A DNA stretch of 64,000 bases, from contig OX621242.1 in the NCBI GenBank assembly GCA_951640165.1, forward strand, positions 29,880,001-29,944,000. Reading direction: 5' to 3'. The stretch's first letter is position 1. Every line of letters begins with the position of its first letter. The translations under genes and the position numbers were made by a program. The notes beneath the pieces are model-generated. The model saw nothing but the letters and a program-made list of their open reading frames with translations, ran no database searches and was not told where the DNA came from. Below, one piece after another: positions 21,706 to 33,780 of the stretch. Source of the DNA: Pseudoips prasinana. Its lineage: Eukaryota; Arthropoda; Insecta; Lepidoptera; Nolidae.

Positions 21706-21777
21706 GAAGGGGAAAGTCGACTTCGAAGCATTTAAAAGCTCATGCCTTTCAATGCTTCGAAGTCGACTTTCCCCTTC
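21706..21777. repeat. Perfect 27-bp-arm hairpin, 18-nt loop
   Basis: 21706-21732 and 21751-21777 are exact reverse complements including AGTCGACTTCGAAGC. The flanks show no extension and no related copy was noticed in the window. It could be a very young fold-back insertion or a hairpin RNA precursor. Confidence 0.9.
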
Positions 21778-21779
21778 TA

Positions 21780-22815
21780 AATATAGCTGGTACCCAATAG
21801 TATTCTAATCTGGTTGTTTTCGCCATCCGTAGATTCACGTTACACACTCACCAATACATACTTAATATATACAAATCCTCTTATTCACTCACTTTGCAAT
21901 CCCTACATCAGTTGCTGGTCTCTTATACATTTTTTTGATGTATGTTTAGTGTAATAAGTCTTGTTGTCTTGAACTACAGGTTATACTTAAACCTACATCA
22001 AGCACACGTCCTGCTCAGGGTTAGGTTCTAGCTAGGCCTTTAATATGAACCTTATTGTCTGGAAGAGATCACATTTAATGATAAGGCCGCCATTTGTACA
22101 TGTCAATTATGGGATGCATCCTTGTTTCTTGTATTTTTTTCTTGGTGTACAATAAAGAGTTAAATTATCTAATATTATTTGTATTGAGAAATTATTTTTA
22201 TTATAATATTATTAGTTTCATAGCCAAAGGAAGTTCCTTTACGTCTATTATTTATATGACACCTTGTATACTCGTAGCACTAAGTAAAATGTTTCAATCA
22301 CCTCAAAATCATACAACATTAGATTATGTAGTTAGTTCAGTAAAATAAAAATCATGAAAAGATACCCAAAAAGTTTGATATCAAAGATTCCAAATCAAAT
22401 GTGTCACATATTTTATGCTATTCAGTTTTATAACTTCATTTCTACAACGATGAAGCCCAAAAGAGGGGTGTATCTAATCAATATATGCATGGGGTATACA
22501 GAAAACTTCCCAATCGCCCAACACAGAGATATTCCAGAAGATGTACATGATATTCTAAATTATTCATGATAAATCCCAACTTTTCCCGTAGAGTTGGGAA
22601 GAAAAATACGTAGCGGACACAGTCTCTGGGCACTCGTGGCGAAATAAATACCGAAAGCTGACGCGGAACTCTTTTCTATAGCGTTGCGCTAAGATTTATT
22701 TATCAAGCCGCTTCCAGTTAGATTTATAACCTCAATATATATTAATCTCTTTGTTTTTTCCTCTTTCCATTATATGTAGCTACTTAAATATGTATTAGTA
22801 CAATAGTTCGCCAGA
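21780..22815. other. No gene seen
   Basis: AT-rich intronic sequence. Open frames at 22094-22348 and 22354-22569 lack recognisable domains, splice context or compositional bias, and are read as chance. Confidence 0.45.
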
Positions 22816-22819
22816 TGTA

Positions 22820-22866
22820 CAGTCGACGCCACGTCGGTGGGCAGACTTTGTCTTTGATATCGACTG
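22820..22866. mobile_element. Short TA-flanked MITE remnant, family CAGTCGACG
   Basis: Starts after TA (22818-22819) with CAGTCGACGCCACGTCGGTG and ends ATATCGACTG before TA (22867-22868). It shares its left end with 28241-28343; the interior is deleted. Confidence 0.5.
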
Positions 22867-22991
22867 TATTACGTAGGCCCAAAGGGACGTTTTCGTAAAA
22901 CACGTATATACACTGTATTTCAGTGGAGAAGATAAGATGAAATTATTTATACTCACCTCGCTTCATCTTATATTATGTCGACCGTTGTGTC

Positions 22992-23095
22992 TTACTTACC
23001 TTACACTACCGTATCGGCAGTGGTTACCCTAAAGTTAGGGTTATTCAACCCGCCCAGTAGGCCCTCACATGGCTTACATACGTTTGTTTAATATC
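22992..23095 (+). mobile_element. D-family repeat, 5' part only
   Basis: GTGTCTTACTTACC, GTATCGGCAGTGGTTACCC, TTATTCAACCCGCCCAGTAG and ACATGGCTTA match the first 100 bp of 35655-35905. Confidence 0.65.
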
Positions 23096-23099
23096 TATA

Positions 23100-25185
23100 A
23101 GCAGGAACGACAGTCAAAAGTGGCCTCCGAAGTATCGCTAACAAATAAAACCAATTTAGCGGTCAGCCATTAAGAAAAACTGGCTATGAGCAGAATGTTA
23201 CTGAACTTACTCGATAATAATATTAAAAAAAACGCAACGTTATCAAGCGATTATAATTATGTGACTTTAACTAATATGTTTAATTAGGCACTAAATAGTT
23301 CATAATGGAAGTCCGCAAATAAATACGAATTAAATTGAGCTTTGAATTGAACGGTTCAATTGACGCGATAAGACGGGTCATTGTGAAGCAATTTTTTCTT
23401 CAGAAATAAGCATATAATAATTCTTCTAAATAACCATAAATATATTAACAAAACCAAGTAATATTCCCTCTGTGTTCACAGGATATATTATTTAAACGAC
23501 CACATTGAATAGGGAAACCGTAATGACGCATAAAAAGTACAAAAAGAGCGCAAAAAGCGAGATTTTAAAATTAAAAACTGGTGAATAGTCGAGTTTTTTT
23601 TCCAACTCATGTGTCACGTTAGAGCACATTGGCGTTTCCATCCGGGCGGGCTGCATTTTAACGAACCAGGGTAGTGTTTCCAAGCCTCATTTTGGTTTTA
23701 CTCAACGTTTGGCATTGAGTATTAATATAATGTATTATAAGTTCTGCTGCATAGTCTAGTCTAGTTATATGGTATAACAGCGAGAGGGCCCTGGTGACCT
23801 GTAATACAGGTATTTATAACCTAAATCAGGCACCAGTCTGTCACAAAGTTCTATTTTATACAAGAATTTATTAAACTATGTTGTTAAGACTTAACTTTGT
23901 GTAGAGAGAATAAAGATATACTATTGTTATTATTAAATTGAATCAACCGTAATGGAATTAAATGTACTAAATATTGTATAATTCTAATAAGGTCTTACAA
24001 TACAATTTTGCAAGTATTCAATTTTATTTGATTCTGACATGGGGTCAAATCAAATTAAATGACTCTGCCTTCATTAAATTTAATACTCATACATTTACGA
24101 TGATATAACAATCAAATATAAAAACAACACTTCCGTATCTATCTTAACTTTCTTCTAATAATACTTTATAAACTAAGAATTTAAATTCTAAAGTTAAAAT
24201 AAATACTAAGGGTAAAAAATTTAAAGTTTTTAGAATCATTAATTGTTTTTATAATTCCTCAGACATATTAATTACCCCAAATCTGGGGTAAATACATGAA
24301 ATAGGCCACACTAGCCTCCTGCGACGCGGCGCGCTGAGATAACGGAAATTACCGGCTGGCGTACATCTCGAGGCGTTAATGCTTGCCAACCATTCAATCC
24401 AATATAAAATTTACTTACACGATGCAAATGCCATCTAGCTAAATGTTATTATCCAGCAAGCCACACTGAATCAATCAAACTGCGATATCATACCCGACTA
24501 AAATGGCAAATCTTGAATGTATTATTGCGAGACGACTCCAATGCGATTGCGCAATGCTTACCTTATGGTAAGGACAGAAAGATATGATTTTTTTTTTTGG
24601 GACTAGTCTCTCTCTCTCTAATCTACCACTGCAACTTCTGTGAGCCAGAAACAACATTGACACACAATGCAATGACATAGCGGTCTCCTGAACACCGGGG
24701 AATGGCTTTAACCGTCTTGGATCCCACAACGAATTTAATCAGAAATAAACAAGGAAAGAAAGATGTGATATAAGATGGAGCCAACCCTATCTCTGGTTCA
24801 TTGGTATCTTGTAATGTCAACGGACTGAATCTAAACCCTTAACCCAACCCCCGGTACACTGCAGATAGACAGGATGCAGTGGCTTGGCCGCTGACCACAA
24901 CAGTCCTGTTGACCCTCTCATAAGCGCTAAACATCCCTATCACGGCACCAATAAAAAAAATCAAAATGAAACTTAAAGCCTCAAAGGTCGTCGAATGGAC
25001 GACGCGACGTAACTTTGAATCCGCGTTGAATTTACGATGAAAATATTTTTATTTCTTATTTGCTGTACTAAGAGATAATTATCATTTAAAAGCTATTTTG
25101 ATACGTCAATTAAGAAAAAAAACTTATGTGTACTTATGTACACGCGTTAGAAGTTATACTTCTTAATATACAACTTGAACATAGT
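23100..25185. other. No gene seen; intronic
   Basis: Mostly AT-rich. 24290-24420 is GC-richer (GCGACGCGGCGCGCTGAG). 24600-24960 has moderate GC and may be an eroded retroelement, but no motif could be defended. Confidence 0.4.
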
Positions 25186-25189
25186 TATC

Positions 25190-25375
25190 AATTTTCATAC
25201 CACCTAGAACTTACGTCATGCTGTTATTTTTACGATGCGCGCGCACGATGCGCGCGCATCGTAAAAATTCACTCTCATACATTTTCATACCACCTAGAAC
25301 TAACTTCATGCTGTTAAATTTTTTGGTGTCGGTGTGCGCGCGCATCGTAAAAATTCACTCTCATCATTTTTCTCC
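25190..25375. repeat. Direct repeat with a GC-rich 19-bp-arm hairpin
   Basis: The block CATACCACCTAGAACT..C.TCATGCTGTTA occurs at about 25197-25225 and 25287-25315, and GCGCATCGTAAAAATTCACT at 25254 and 25340. Inside the first unit, 25227-25245 and 25249-25267 are exact reverse complements with a 3-nt loop (CGA), containing alternating GCGCGCGC. Likely a small transposon with internal inverted repeats. Confidence 0.8.
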
Positions 25376-25529
25376 ATCGCGCCAAAAGAAGTATAACTTC
25401 AAAAATATAAATATCTACTGTTTTTCATTAAATGTACTGTCAAATATGTAGGAACTGATAGAGGTTAGGAACGCATTCTTCCATCGGCGGGATTTTAACA
25501 GATGTCATCCGGAGCAAGGAGAACCAAGC

Positions 25530-25800
25530 ACAATGCATGTGTGGCGCAGATGTTAAAAATATTTTAATTCAGGTAGCATGTCGACGATGTACAATTTTTC
25601 TACTGGACAGTAATAAAACACATAATTTCACAATAAATCACATTTGATAATTATTAAGGTGGGACTCGCTCCTACATTGACGCCCCAGTTAGGCACATTG
25701 GTTCCATTCCCGCATTGGACAACTATTTTCGTTTCCCATATAATTCTTCCGTGATTCAAGGATTTATTTCAATATCGCGGATACCTTGTACCAAAAATAA
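25530..25800 (+). mobile_element. Possible eroded S3-family SINE
   Basis: GCATGTGTGGCGCAG near 25534 and, after an unrelated gap, a B-box-like GGTTCCATTCCCGC with GGACAACTATTTTCG near 25700. Strongly diverged. Confidence 0.35.
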
Positions 25801-25804
25801 AGAT

Positions 25805-27705
25805 ATTACATAAAAGGTAAATACAGGCCGAACACATATCTCAACCTCACCTGAAAAGGTCTGTACTAAAGAAACTCGAACATTTCCCCGAAAACGCTAT
25901 TAAGTTAACATAACAAACATGACATCTGCGCAGAACAAGAACAAGTATGAAGGGGACAACTCTACAACAAGTTTTAATAAGGGCTATGAAGTATCGCTTT
26001 AATTATGAACTCGTTACCAACCGGTGTACAATCATATTATACTACCAATATACAATGCACCAGCAAGCAGTCGATAAGATCGCCTTAGTTTTTTCGTCCA
26101 TATACTTTTAGGTGAAATTAATGTTTATCTGGGTTTCCAGAAAAAAAAATTGGCCGCACGATTATCATTTTATACTTTCCAGCTCTGAATAAGAACATAA
26201 ATATCAAGGCATAGATTAAAATATTTCACTAAATAAGGCATCTGCCAGAGATATAGTAAGCTATATATCTCTGGCAGATTACTTATTTCGGGTTCCATAA
26301 TCGGCAGATATTTTTCAACGCTGTAACTAGCATGGATCAAATCAGAGAGAAAGCGGGAGCAGGATAACATCAAGAAGTGAAACCGCTCGCCGAAGATAGG
26401 GAATAATGGAGTAACATCCACAGACAATGGCAAAGCTGTTAAATTGAATAGATATCTTTCACATTTAAGAGCTACGCTGTAGCTTGAAACATTATTATCG
26501 GAGTATATTGGAATCTTGATACAATAAAGTGATATTTTTTTTTCATATGGTATGAGCCTCGTATTTGATTAGTCACAGTGAAGCGCGAGGAGCGACCGGG
26601 CAGGTTGCGCTCGGGTAAATTGCAAAACATTTTTCATTTATTGTTATCCGTACATTTTTTTCAACTATCCCTTGCAGTAGCCAGTCCACTCACCTGCGAG
26701 TATGAGTATACGCACTAACCGTTAGAGGGAACGCGCGTCAATTTGTCTGATAATGACAAAAGAAATGTATTTCATGCAAAAACAGATGAACGTAAAAATT
26801 GTATCGTCGTATCTCGTATGATTGTTACGAATGGCATCAGATGTAGCTTAGTATAACGAATTTCCCACTATGAGTCAGAGACATTGGTACACATACATAG
26901 TTATTATCTAAGTTTCTTATCTAAACTGGTTCTGAGTCACATTTGCGTAGCGAATTGTAGTCAACATGACGTAAAAAATAGCATAAGTAAGGCAACCGTT
27001 TTTCCCCGCCAGGTAGAAGCCTTGGCCTCTGTCAAGGATTTTTATCAGTTTCATAAACATTTAATGTTACAAGAGTGTTTGTTAGTATGCTTAGTTTTTA
27101 TCCGATTTTCCATCAACAGAATTGCGACAGTTGCGAGTCCACTACTACAATACAATATTCCGACTTATCTTGGAATTTGTTTGCGCAATATAATTTTAGA
27201 ATCCGGTCTTATTGTTGACAACATTATTTAAATACCTGAAAGTAAAACAACATTACAAACAGCCAATAGATTTAGGCATCATCGGGAACATTTATAAAGT
27301 AAATATTCTCTATGCACAAATAGACTTCGGATTAAGCAAACTCCTTCCACAAAACGAAAACATTATTTGTTAAAAAGAAGTATATAACTAGTGAAGATCA
27401 ATGCAAAGATAAATTAGTATTTTAATTTAAAACTTTATTCGAACGATAGAACATTTTTGGTTTTTATTTCATTTTAATTGACTACTTTACTAAACCGATT
27501 ATTGTGCCGTAACTATAAAGTTAGAAAAAAACGTCAACAACTTCATATGTGCAATGATGAGTACTATAGATTTTTAGTCCATTTTTTTTATATCATCGAT
27601 AGGTCTGAAACGTACCCCAAATAATGTGGTTTATAGGCAATATTTATACCTTGGGGTACAGTACAGTACTGCTAATGTTACTAGCTAATAATTTAGATTT
27701 CTATA
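25805..27705. other. No gene seen; intronic
   Basis: Apart from the hairpin at 26231-26289, AT-rich DNA. A 115-codon open frame at 26884-27231 has no domain, no splice context and background composition. 26570-26760 is GC-richer and looks single-copy. Confidence 0.4.
26231..26289. repeat. Imperfect hairpin, pre-miRNA-like size
   Basis: ATCTGCCAGAGATATA (26240-26255) pairs with TATATCTCTGGCAGAT (26264-26279). The flanks AAATAAGG and TTACTTATTT extend the stem to about 25 bp with mismatches, and the loop is about 8 nt. Transcription is not shown by sequence. Confidence 0.8.
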
Positions 27706-27710
27706 TATGA

Positions 27711-27895
27711 ACTACCGCTGGGGCAGAAGGGTTCAAGAATGGCGACCACAGATCGGAAAATGCAGTGTGGGCCGGCCCCCACAATGAGAACTGATCTTGT
27801 AAGGGTCACTGGTAGCCGCTGCAAATAGCGATAGACCGGACTTTGTGGAGAAATTTGGGAGAGTCCTTTGTTTGACAGTCTTTCGGGTTATAATA
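27711..27895 (+). mobile_element. RTE-type LINE 3' end
   Basis: GGGCCGGCCCCCACAATGAG, GGGTCACTGGTAGCCGCTGC, GACTTTGTGGAGAAATTTGG and TTTGACAGTCTTTCGGGTTA correspond to the 3' termini at 36913 and 40850 (ATTGTGGAGA, GTGGACGTCTTTCGGCTGAT). The tail is eroded. Non-coding as it stands. Confidence 0.6.
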
Positions 27896-28240
27896 TTTGA
27901 ACTAACTTGAAGACTTCATTCATCACAAACACACCAAAATAACCAATCGTAAGTAGATATAGTAAGATAACCAATCGAATCTTTTATTTTTATATTATTA
28001 GTTCAGATTTAAATAACATAGGTTTTGCGATTAAGGAAATCAGCACTTAGTAATCGAGTAAGAATTTCCCCGTATGTTCTTGTATTAGACAAAGTTAAAG
28101 TTCGCTTCCAGCGCAGAAACACGATATACGAAACACCAACACATTTTATTAACACAATTTATTAAATTTAAGTCTCAAATAAGATTGTGTTGATACATTT
28201 TCAAGCTCCAACAGTTCACGAAGAGCTCGAGTTTAGTGTA

Positions 28241-28343
28241 CAGTCGACGCCACCTGGATACACGACCCCACAGCATCGTTATTACATTGGTGGTAAGGTC
28301 GGTTTTCGTAGTATTATTATATCCACCAACGTAGCGTCGACTG
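28241..28343. mobile_element. 103-bp TA-flanked MITE, family CAGTCGACG
   Basis: Left end CAGTCGACGCCACCTGG and right end CCAACGTAGCGTCGACTG are inverted, each followed by TA (28239-28240, 28344-28345). Same left end as 22820. Confidence 0.75.
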
Positions 28344-28349
28344 TACGAA

Positions 28350-30380
28350 TTGAATTAGTGAAGCCCCATATACACTGTACCTATACTCCGCACAGGTTTC
28401 GCGTAAGATGGTTCGAGATGTATCTTGTTTACTGTACATGGTAAACACAAATACGCGAAGCGGTAGATACAATTAGGAAACATTTCGTATTTATGATATC
28501 AAATATTATAGTAATAGACATAAATAACCCAACCAAATTTAAAAAGAACTAGTCAAGTGCGCATGCCAACGTAGGGTTCCGTACTTGCCCATGTCAATAA
28601 TGGGGGCTAAGAGACATTTAACGTTAACGGTTTCGCCGGCCCATAACATCTAAAAACGGGCCATGCCTACATGGGCATTTTTTGTCCTAACAAACACTCC
28701 TCTACAAATTCAGTTTAACAGCTGTAACAGTAAAATAGGCGAAAGGATGTTTATGAAATACCAAAGATAGGTTCAATAAGGACCTATCTTTTAGGCAAAA
28801 TTACATCATGGAAATATTGGAGTGCCGATATCACAGTTAGGTAGGCACATAGATACACAGAAAAAGGCTTCACAATTTCAATATACCTATGTATTTCTAT
28901 CGTCGATGGTTAAAACTAAAGAAGGTCAACATTTCAGGGCAGACCAATGTTCGCGAAGCTGTCATCCCAGTTATTATAAGAACATCATAGGTAGGCAAAG
29001 TCCGAGTGAATCTAATCTGACGTCACGTATAACTTTCGGTTGCTGGTCCCTTATGAGTTCTGACTTGCGAGGTCAGACGCGGCAATCACTTGGTCGTGTA
29101 ATATTCCTATGGGAAAGGAGTTTGTAAATAAGCAAGACAAAGATAGAATGACCTACCTATATATAACTATCTATATATAATATGTATGTAATCTTTGGCT
29201 ATCTTTCAATGTTTATTTATTTTATATCCGACAGAGAATGAACACAGTTTATACCATAAAAATACATTCAAGTGTTTTTCTTTCTTTTCTTACAGGGGAC
29301 CACAGGTTGCGTAAACTAAGATATATTATAAAATAAAGAGAAATTAATTGTTGGTGTTTTTTTTATGCAAGATCCTCTGAGTGGAGGCCTGCTTCAAAGA
29401 TGCCCATTTTCATTTGTCACGCGTTATTTGGCATAATGTGATTATTTTTGCAGACTCTCGTGAGATAAAAAGTATCACAAAACGTAAATGAAACCACCTC
29501 GTAAATAAACGGAAAGTAATTTATGACTTGGGGCCTAACCTGATCAAATCATCTTTCATGTAAGTGCGTTCGTGCTTTTATAATTGCTACTTTCATTATA
29601 AAATTGCGGTTTTATTTCGAACAAAATGGAATCAAATCCATCAGCGTCCTCTTTCAGAATACTAAATTAGTTATAGAACAACATTTATTAAAAGTACCTT
29701 ATTTCGTCGGTAGTGAGTCTTTCATATTCAAATAAAAAGCTTCATAGAGCGCGTGTAGAAGGGTACCCTCGCCGCTGTTCAATAAGTCGTAATGAAAACA
29801 AATGTTGCTACAAACGCGACCCTTCCCAACTCACTCAATACCAACCAAATTTATTTTCTGATCAAGCGTAATTTTCAGAAGCAAAACAAATGAAACAACT
29901 CTGCATCGATACAAAATAGATCACCAATAAAAGGATTTCATTATTTTCATTCCGAATGGAAGTGCCCCAAATTTATCAATGATGGGCGTCTCGCTGTGCT
30001 CGTAAGTAGATACCTACTATTGACGAGTGGGAGTTGAAAGGGGACTTGTGTTTATGCAATTCAATAGAGTCGCATTTTCAGGAGGATAGGAGCGCTACAA
30101 CCGTGGAAAACTAAATTGCATCTACAACACAGTTGAAACGGCAAAAATGCAAACTCGGCAGGCGGGGCGGTGTTGTTGACGCGAAATTACCATTCCAGCG
30201 CAGCCTACGGACCAATGAATATGTAACGTGGAATTTGGTCTGGTTTGATGACATTGTAAACCGAGACCAATTTTTGTGATACAACCGTAAAATATAGCAT
30301 AGGAAACATATTCGGGAAGGCCCTAATAATGAGTAACGTGATTAGATAAATAATAATCAATACTATTGATATTCCCCAGA
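28350..30380. other. No gene seen; includes a G-family head fragment
   Basis: 28546-28580 carries CTAGTCAAGTGCGCATG and TAGGGTTCCGTAC, a short G-family remnant. The rest is AT-rich, with GC-richer patches at 29750-29850 and 30060-30200. Confidence 0.4.
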
Positions 30381-30384
30381 GCAT

Positions 30385-30560
30385 TCAATGGAGACTCGCC
30401 ATCTGCGGGGGGTACAATGCACTTTCTATTCCATTAGGACGGCTGGCCGACGCGATCGAAAAAAGGTCAGATACAAGCCGACGGCTTTACATGCTCCCAG
30501 CGGTACGCGGCAGTGTAACAACGCCAACTTCCAGTCTCCTGGCTGATACTGAGAATATTA
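30385..30560 (-). mobile_element. S2-family SINE, head missing
   Basis: CAATGGAGACTCGCC, CTTTCTATTCCATTAGGACG, ACGGCTTTACATGCTCC and CGCCAACTTCCAG follow the 16992 copy, but the tRNA-like head beyond the spacer is absent. Confidence 0.7.
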
Positions 30561-30589
30561 TTAAGCAGAAATAAGTCACAATATCACTC

Positions 30590-31140
30590 GATCTTTATTA
30601 TTATTAAACAGGCTACTGCTCGAGCAACGACCCAGACTATTCAAACTCGTAATGTTATCACATTTATGACAGGGACTGGTCGACAGAACAACAAACGAGT
30701 CCAGTGTTCAGTTATAAATTATGCGAATTATCCGATGCAAACGGTGTTGCAATCAGCCGGTGACAGCGCACCGAGCAAATGGGATTAAACTTTGTTAAAC
30801 GTCCTCGGGTTGCAATCCATTTGCCGCGTGTTCGTGCCGAGTGTGGCAAAACTTCCACGCGACTCTCTCTCTCTGCTACTAACTCCACTAACTGCACGTG
30901 TAGTTACAAATTTCTACACAGTTAATTTCATTACTGCACCTTTGCGCAGGAAACTTAAGTGTACATAGCGTTACAAATGGGATGAAAACCCGTAAAACGT
31001 GACAACTTCATTTGATACGAGTCGTAAAATAAGTTATCGTACAGTGGTGCGGTAATCAGATTTTCCACGTACAATCGTACGTAAATTTGCATTATGACGT
31101 ATGCTTTTGTCAACGTCGCATTTTATTTCAATTTTTTAAT
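30590..31140. other. No gene seen; GC-richer single-copy-looking stretch
   Basis: No exon or repeat recognised. 30720-30900 is compositionally distinct (CCGGTGACAGCGCACCGAGC, GTTCGTGCCGAGTGTGG) and could be a conserved non-coding element. Confidence 0.35.
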
Positions 31141-31625
31141 GACAATGGTGAGTTTAATCTTTACTGCATGCTTGCAGAGTTATAGCAGGCTCTATAGCTG
31201 CATCCGTAAATAATATCGTACGAGCCAAAAACCTTATTAATAAAAAATAGTGATGTGGGCCGAATTAGTGCTATAGAATAATACTCTTTATTGAACACCA
31301 TAATAATATTACATGAAATACTACATAGACGAAGCAATCTCTTCTAGACAACCTTAGGATGGATAGGAGCTAAACATTAACTAATAGCAACAAGAGGTAA
31401 ACGAAAATTGTGGTATATCCACAAATAAAACGATTTTTAATAAATGTACTGTTAAAAAAGATAAAAAAATACTTGAGAGGTGTCAAGGGACACCCGGATG
31501 GAACGAAGTTATTTCTTATTATTTATTATGAACCAAAAACCTGTACCTATACACTCAACAAAAATAATCGTCGCGACACCACACTGTTCAATGCGAAATA
31601 GAAATGAAAATATCTGGCTTGCTTC

Positions 31626-31651
31626 AGAGAGAGAGAGAGAGAGAGAGAGAA
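31626..31651. repeat. (GA)n microsatellite
   Basis: About 13 uninterrupted GA units. Confidence 0.95.
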
Positions 31652-31839
31652 ACATGCGCACGCCGTACAGCTTTCAAAAAGTGTCGTGACAACTTTTCGT
31701 AAGAATTTTTTCCGTCTAGCCCCCTTTCACAACGCGCGATAAGGAACTTCGTTCCAAAAAACGTAATCAAAAAAATAAAAATGCAGCCCACCAGAGAGAT
31801 AAGCTTTGGCTATCCTCCGGTATGCTAATGCGTGTTATC

Positions 31840-31935
31840 ATAAAAAAAATACCCAATAACACTTTTTGGTATGACCCAGGATTTGAACCGTCGATAATTG
31901 CGGTTGAACACGCTACCAACGAAGCAGTCAACCTT
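31840..31935 (-). mobile_element. S2-family SINE, head only
   Basis: CACTTTTTGGTATGACCCAG, GATTTGAACCGTCGATAATT and GCGGTTGAACACGCTACC give the tRNA-like head of S2 with a deletion in the B-box/anticodon-arm region. Confidence 0.65.
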
Positions 31936-32562
31936 CATTACAGTAACATAAACCGCATCTAGCCGGCAGTGGTTTGCAAAATTGGCTCGAGCTTATGTCT
32001 ATCGTGGCTTCCCGTAACACACGGTACAAGCACATATAGTGCTAAATGAAATTCTGAAAATCTATTTGGAAAATTGGTGAGGTTAGCACTAGTTTAGCAT
32101 ACTGGCTAATTGGCTTTTGTGCAATGACAATTATTTGTCTGGACCGCAGTCAGCTTTGGTTAGTGTTTGTGTGAGTGCATAACTGTACAATCGTTTGCTA
32201 CGAATACCTAAATAATTTCATGGTTTTTGGATACCAACCAGAAGTTTTGTTTAAAGGAGATGTTAACAGGAGATTATGAAGAGAAAAGAACCGAAGAGAA
32301 CTCTTACCGGCGTTTATTGGTTTTAGTTTAAGCTCAGTAGTAGTCGGCACTCAGCAATGTGGCGGTGTCAGACTCCCGACCTTCAGGGAGCAGATAAAGC
32401 CGGTTCTCCATGATATCTCTTCAGCTCATATAATTGCTAATCTATTAGATAATAGGAATGGGGGTATAGTGAGTTTGGCGATTGCCACTGTCATGCGTAT
32501 TACCGTACAATCACTAGATTGCCGTAACGGAACAGCAGCTAAATCATACTTTAAGACTGTTT

Positions 32563-33125
32563 TTAGGGTTCCGTAGCCAAATGGCAAAAAACGGTACCCT
32601 TATAGATTCGTCATGTCTGTCTGTCTGTCTGTCTCTCCGTCCGTATGTCACAGCCACTTTTTTCCGAAACTATAATTATATATTTTTATATTTTTTACAC
32701 AAAAATAGAAAAATAACAATAATTTTGGGGGGTCCCCATACATAGAACAGAAACTCAAAAAAAATTTTTTCATCGTACTCATACATGTCTATGGATAGGT
32801 CTTCAAAAATGATATTGAGGTTTCTAATATCATTTTTTTCTAAACTGAATAGTATGCGCGAGAGAACCTTCCAAAGTGGTAAAATGAGGGTCCCCCCGCC
32901 CCGGGAACTTCTAAAATAAGAGAATGATAAATCTAAAAAAAGTATATGATGCACATTACCATGTAAACTAGCAACGAAAATTGGTTTGAACGAGATCTAG
33001 CAAGTAGTTTTTCTTTAATACGTCATAAATCGTAAATCGCAATTTGCTTTCTTTTAATCAACTGAAATACTTGCTGCTATGGAACCCTTCATGGGCGAGT
33101 CCGACTCGCACTTGGCCGGTTTTTT
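32563..33125 (-). mobile_element. Long G-type repeat, about 560 bp
   Basis: Begins AGGGTTCCGTAGCCAAATGG next to a (CTGT)n run and ends CATGGGCGAGTCCGACTCGC followed by CACTTGGCCGG. The interior (GGTCCCCATACATAGAACAG, GAGGGTCCCCCCGCCCCG) differs from the 14886/20866 copies, so this is a longer family sharing the G end. No open frame with a domain. Confidence 0.75.
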
Positions 33126-33588
33126 AGAGAAGCATTTACCATGACCCATTTTAATTTGTAACGGCACTTTAGCGTAGCTATTTGTCTAGTCTCCCTTGAA
33201 ATTTGGCGAGAATCACTATCTTCGTAAGATCCATATTTTAAGCTATCCATATCACACCATCCGATTTGCGGACATAGGAATATAAATTCTTATAGTAGAT
33301 CTACTAAGAAAAACGATCAATTGTAAAATTTCCTGTACCTACAGTACTTAACAGTAGAGCGCTGAAATGTGGTATAGCGATTTAGCGATAGTATATTGTA
33401 CAATGTACATTCTTAAGAGCTTATAAACATACAAGGAGGAAATTTAAGGAGCACCTATAAAAATAAGAAAAATCATTGAAAACCATCAAAAAATGCATCA
33501 GATAATCGTCATTTTTGTAAAAAGTGCAGATCTACTATATTACATGTTTACGTTGAGTAGAAGAGTAAAATGATTTGCATGTACTGAC

Positions 33589-33780
33589 CATGTCTACGGT
33601 GGGCGTATGGGTCGTTGACGTCCCCGTCCTTGTAGATGACGGAGTGGACTCGCGTCCTAGTCCCGTTGGGCGGGAAGTACCGCCGCGCGTGCTCCACGTA
33701 GAACGACCCATCGCTCGCTACGATCTTCCCTTCGAAGACACCATCCGTCACCGAACCGAAAACTGTTGAGTGCGGATCAT
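33589..33780 (-). CDS. kuz: kuzbanian/ADAM10 prodomain exon (central)
   Basis: 192-nt internal exon. Acceptor TTGTGTACAG ends at 33781; donor ATG|GTCAGT follows 33589. The first two bases complete an Asp codon begun at 46085, and the last base begins the Gly codon completed at 17591. The product reads DPHSTVFGSVTDGVFEGKI, then SDGSFYVEHARRYFPPN and RVHSVIYKDGDVNDPYAH. The GxFEGxI, FYVExAxRYF and HSVIYxxxDVNxP blocks match the ADAM10 prodomain one for one (human GRFEGFI, YYVEPAERYI, HSVIYHEDDINYP). This segment folds the latent protease and is removed by furin-type cleavage. 12.3 kb and 16 kb introns isolate it. Confidence 0.95.

Larger units (their letters stand above)
17592..33588 (-). other. 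kuz: kuz intron of 15,997 nt
   Basis: Bounded by donor ATG|GTCAGT (33589/33588) and acceptor CCAG (17593-17592). Contents: repeats listed separately plus stretches with no recognisable feature, including 17.6-18.5, 21.8-22.8, 23.1-25.1, 25.8-27.7, 28.35-30.38 and 30.6-32.5 kb. No second gene was recognised inside. Confidence 0.85.

Noticed and set aside
26884..27231. 115-codon plus-strand frame in an intron
   Set aside because: No domain, background composition, no promoter or splice context; long frames of this size are expected occasionally in 64 kb.
28241..28444. 85-codon frame starting upstream of 28241
   Set aside because: Most of it is the 103-bp MITE.
31410..31689. Two overlapping small frames ending in a RERERER run
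   Set aside because: The run is the (GA)n microsatellite; no other support.
33575..33769. 64-codon plus-strand frame rich in Val/Pro/Arg
   Set aside because: Antisense shadow of the kuz exon at 33589-33780.
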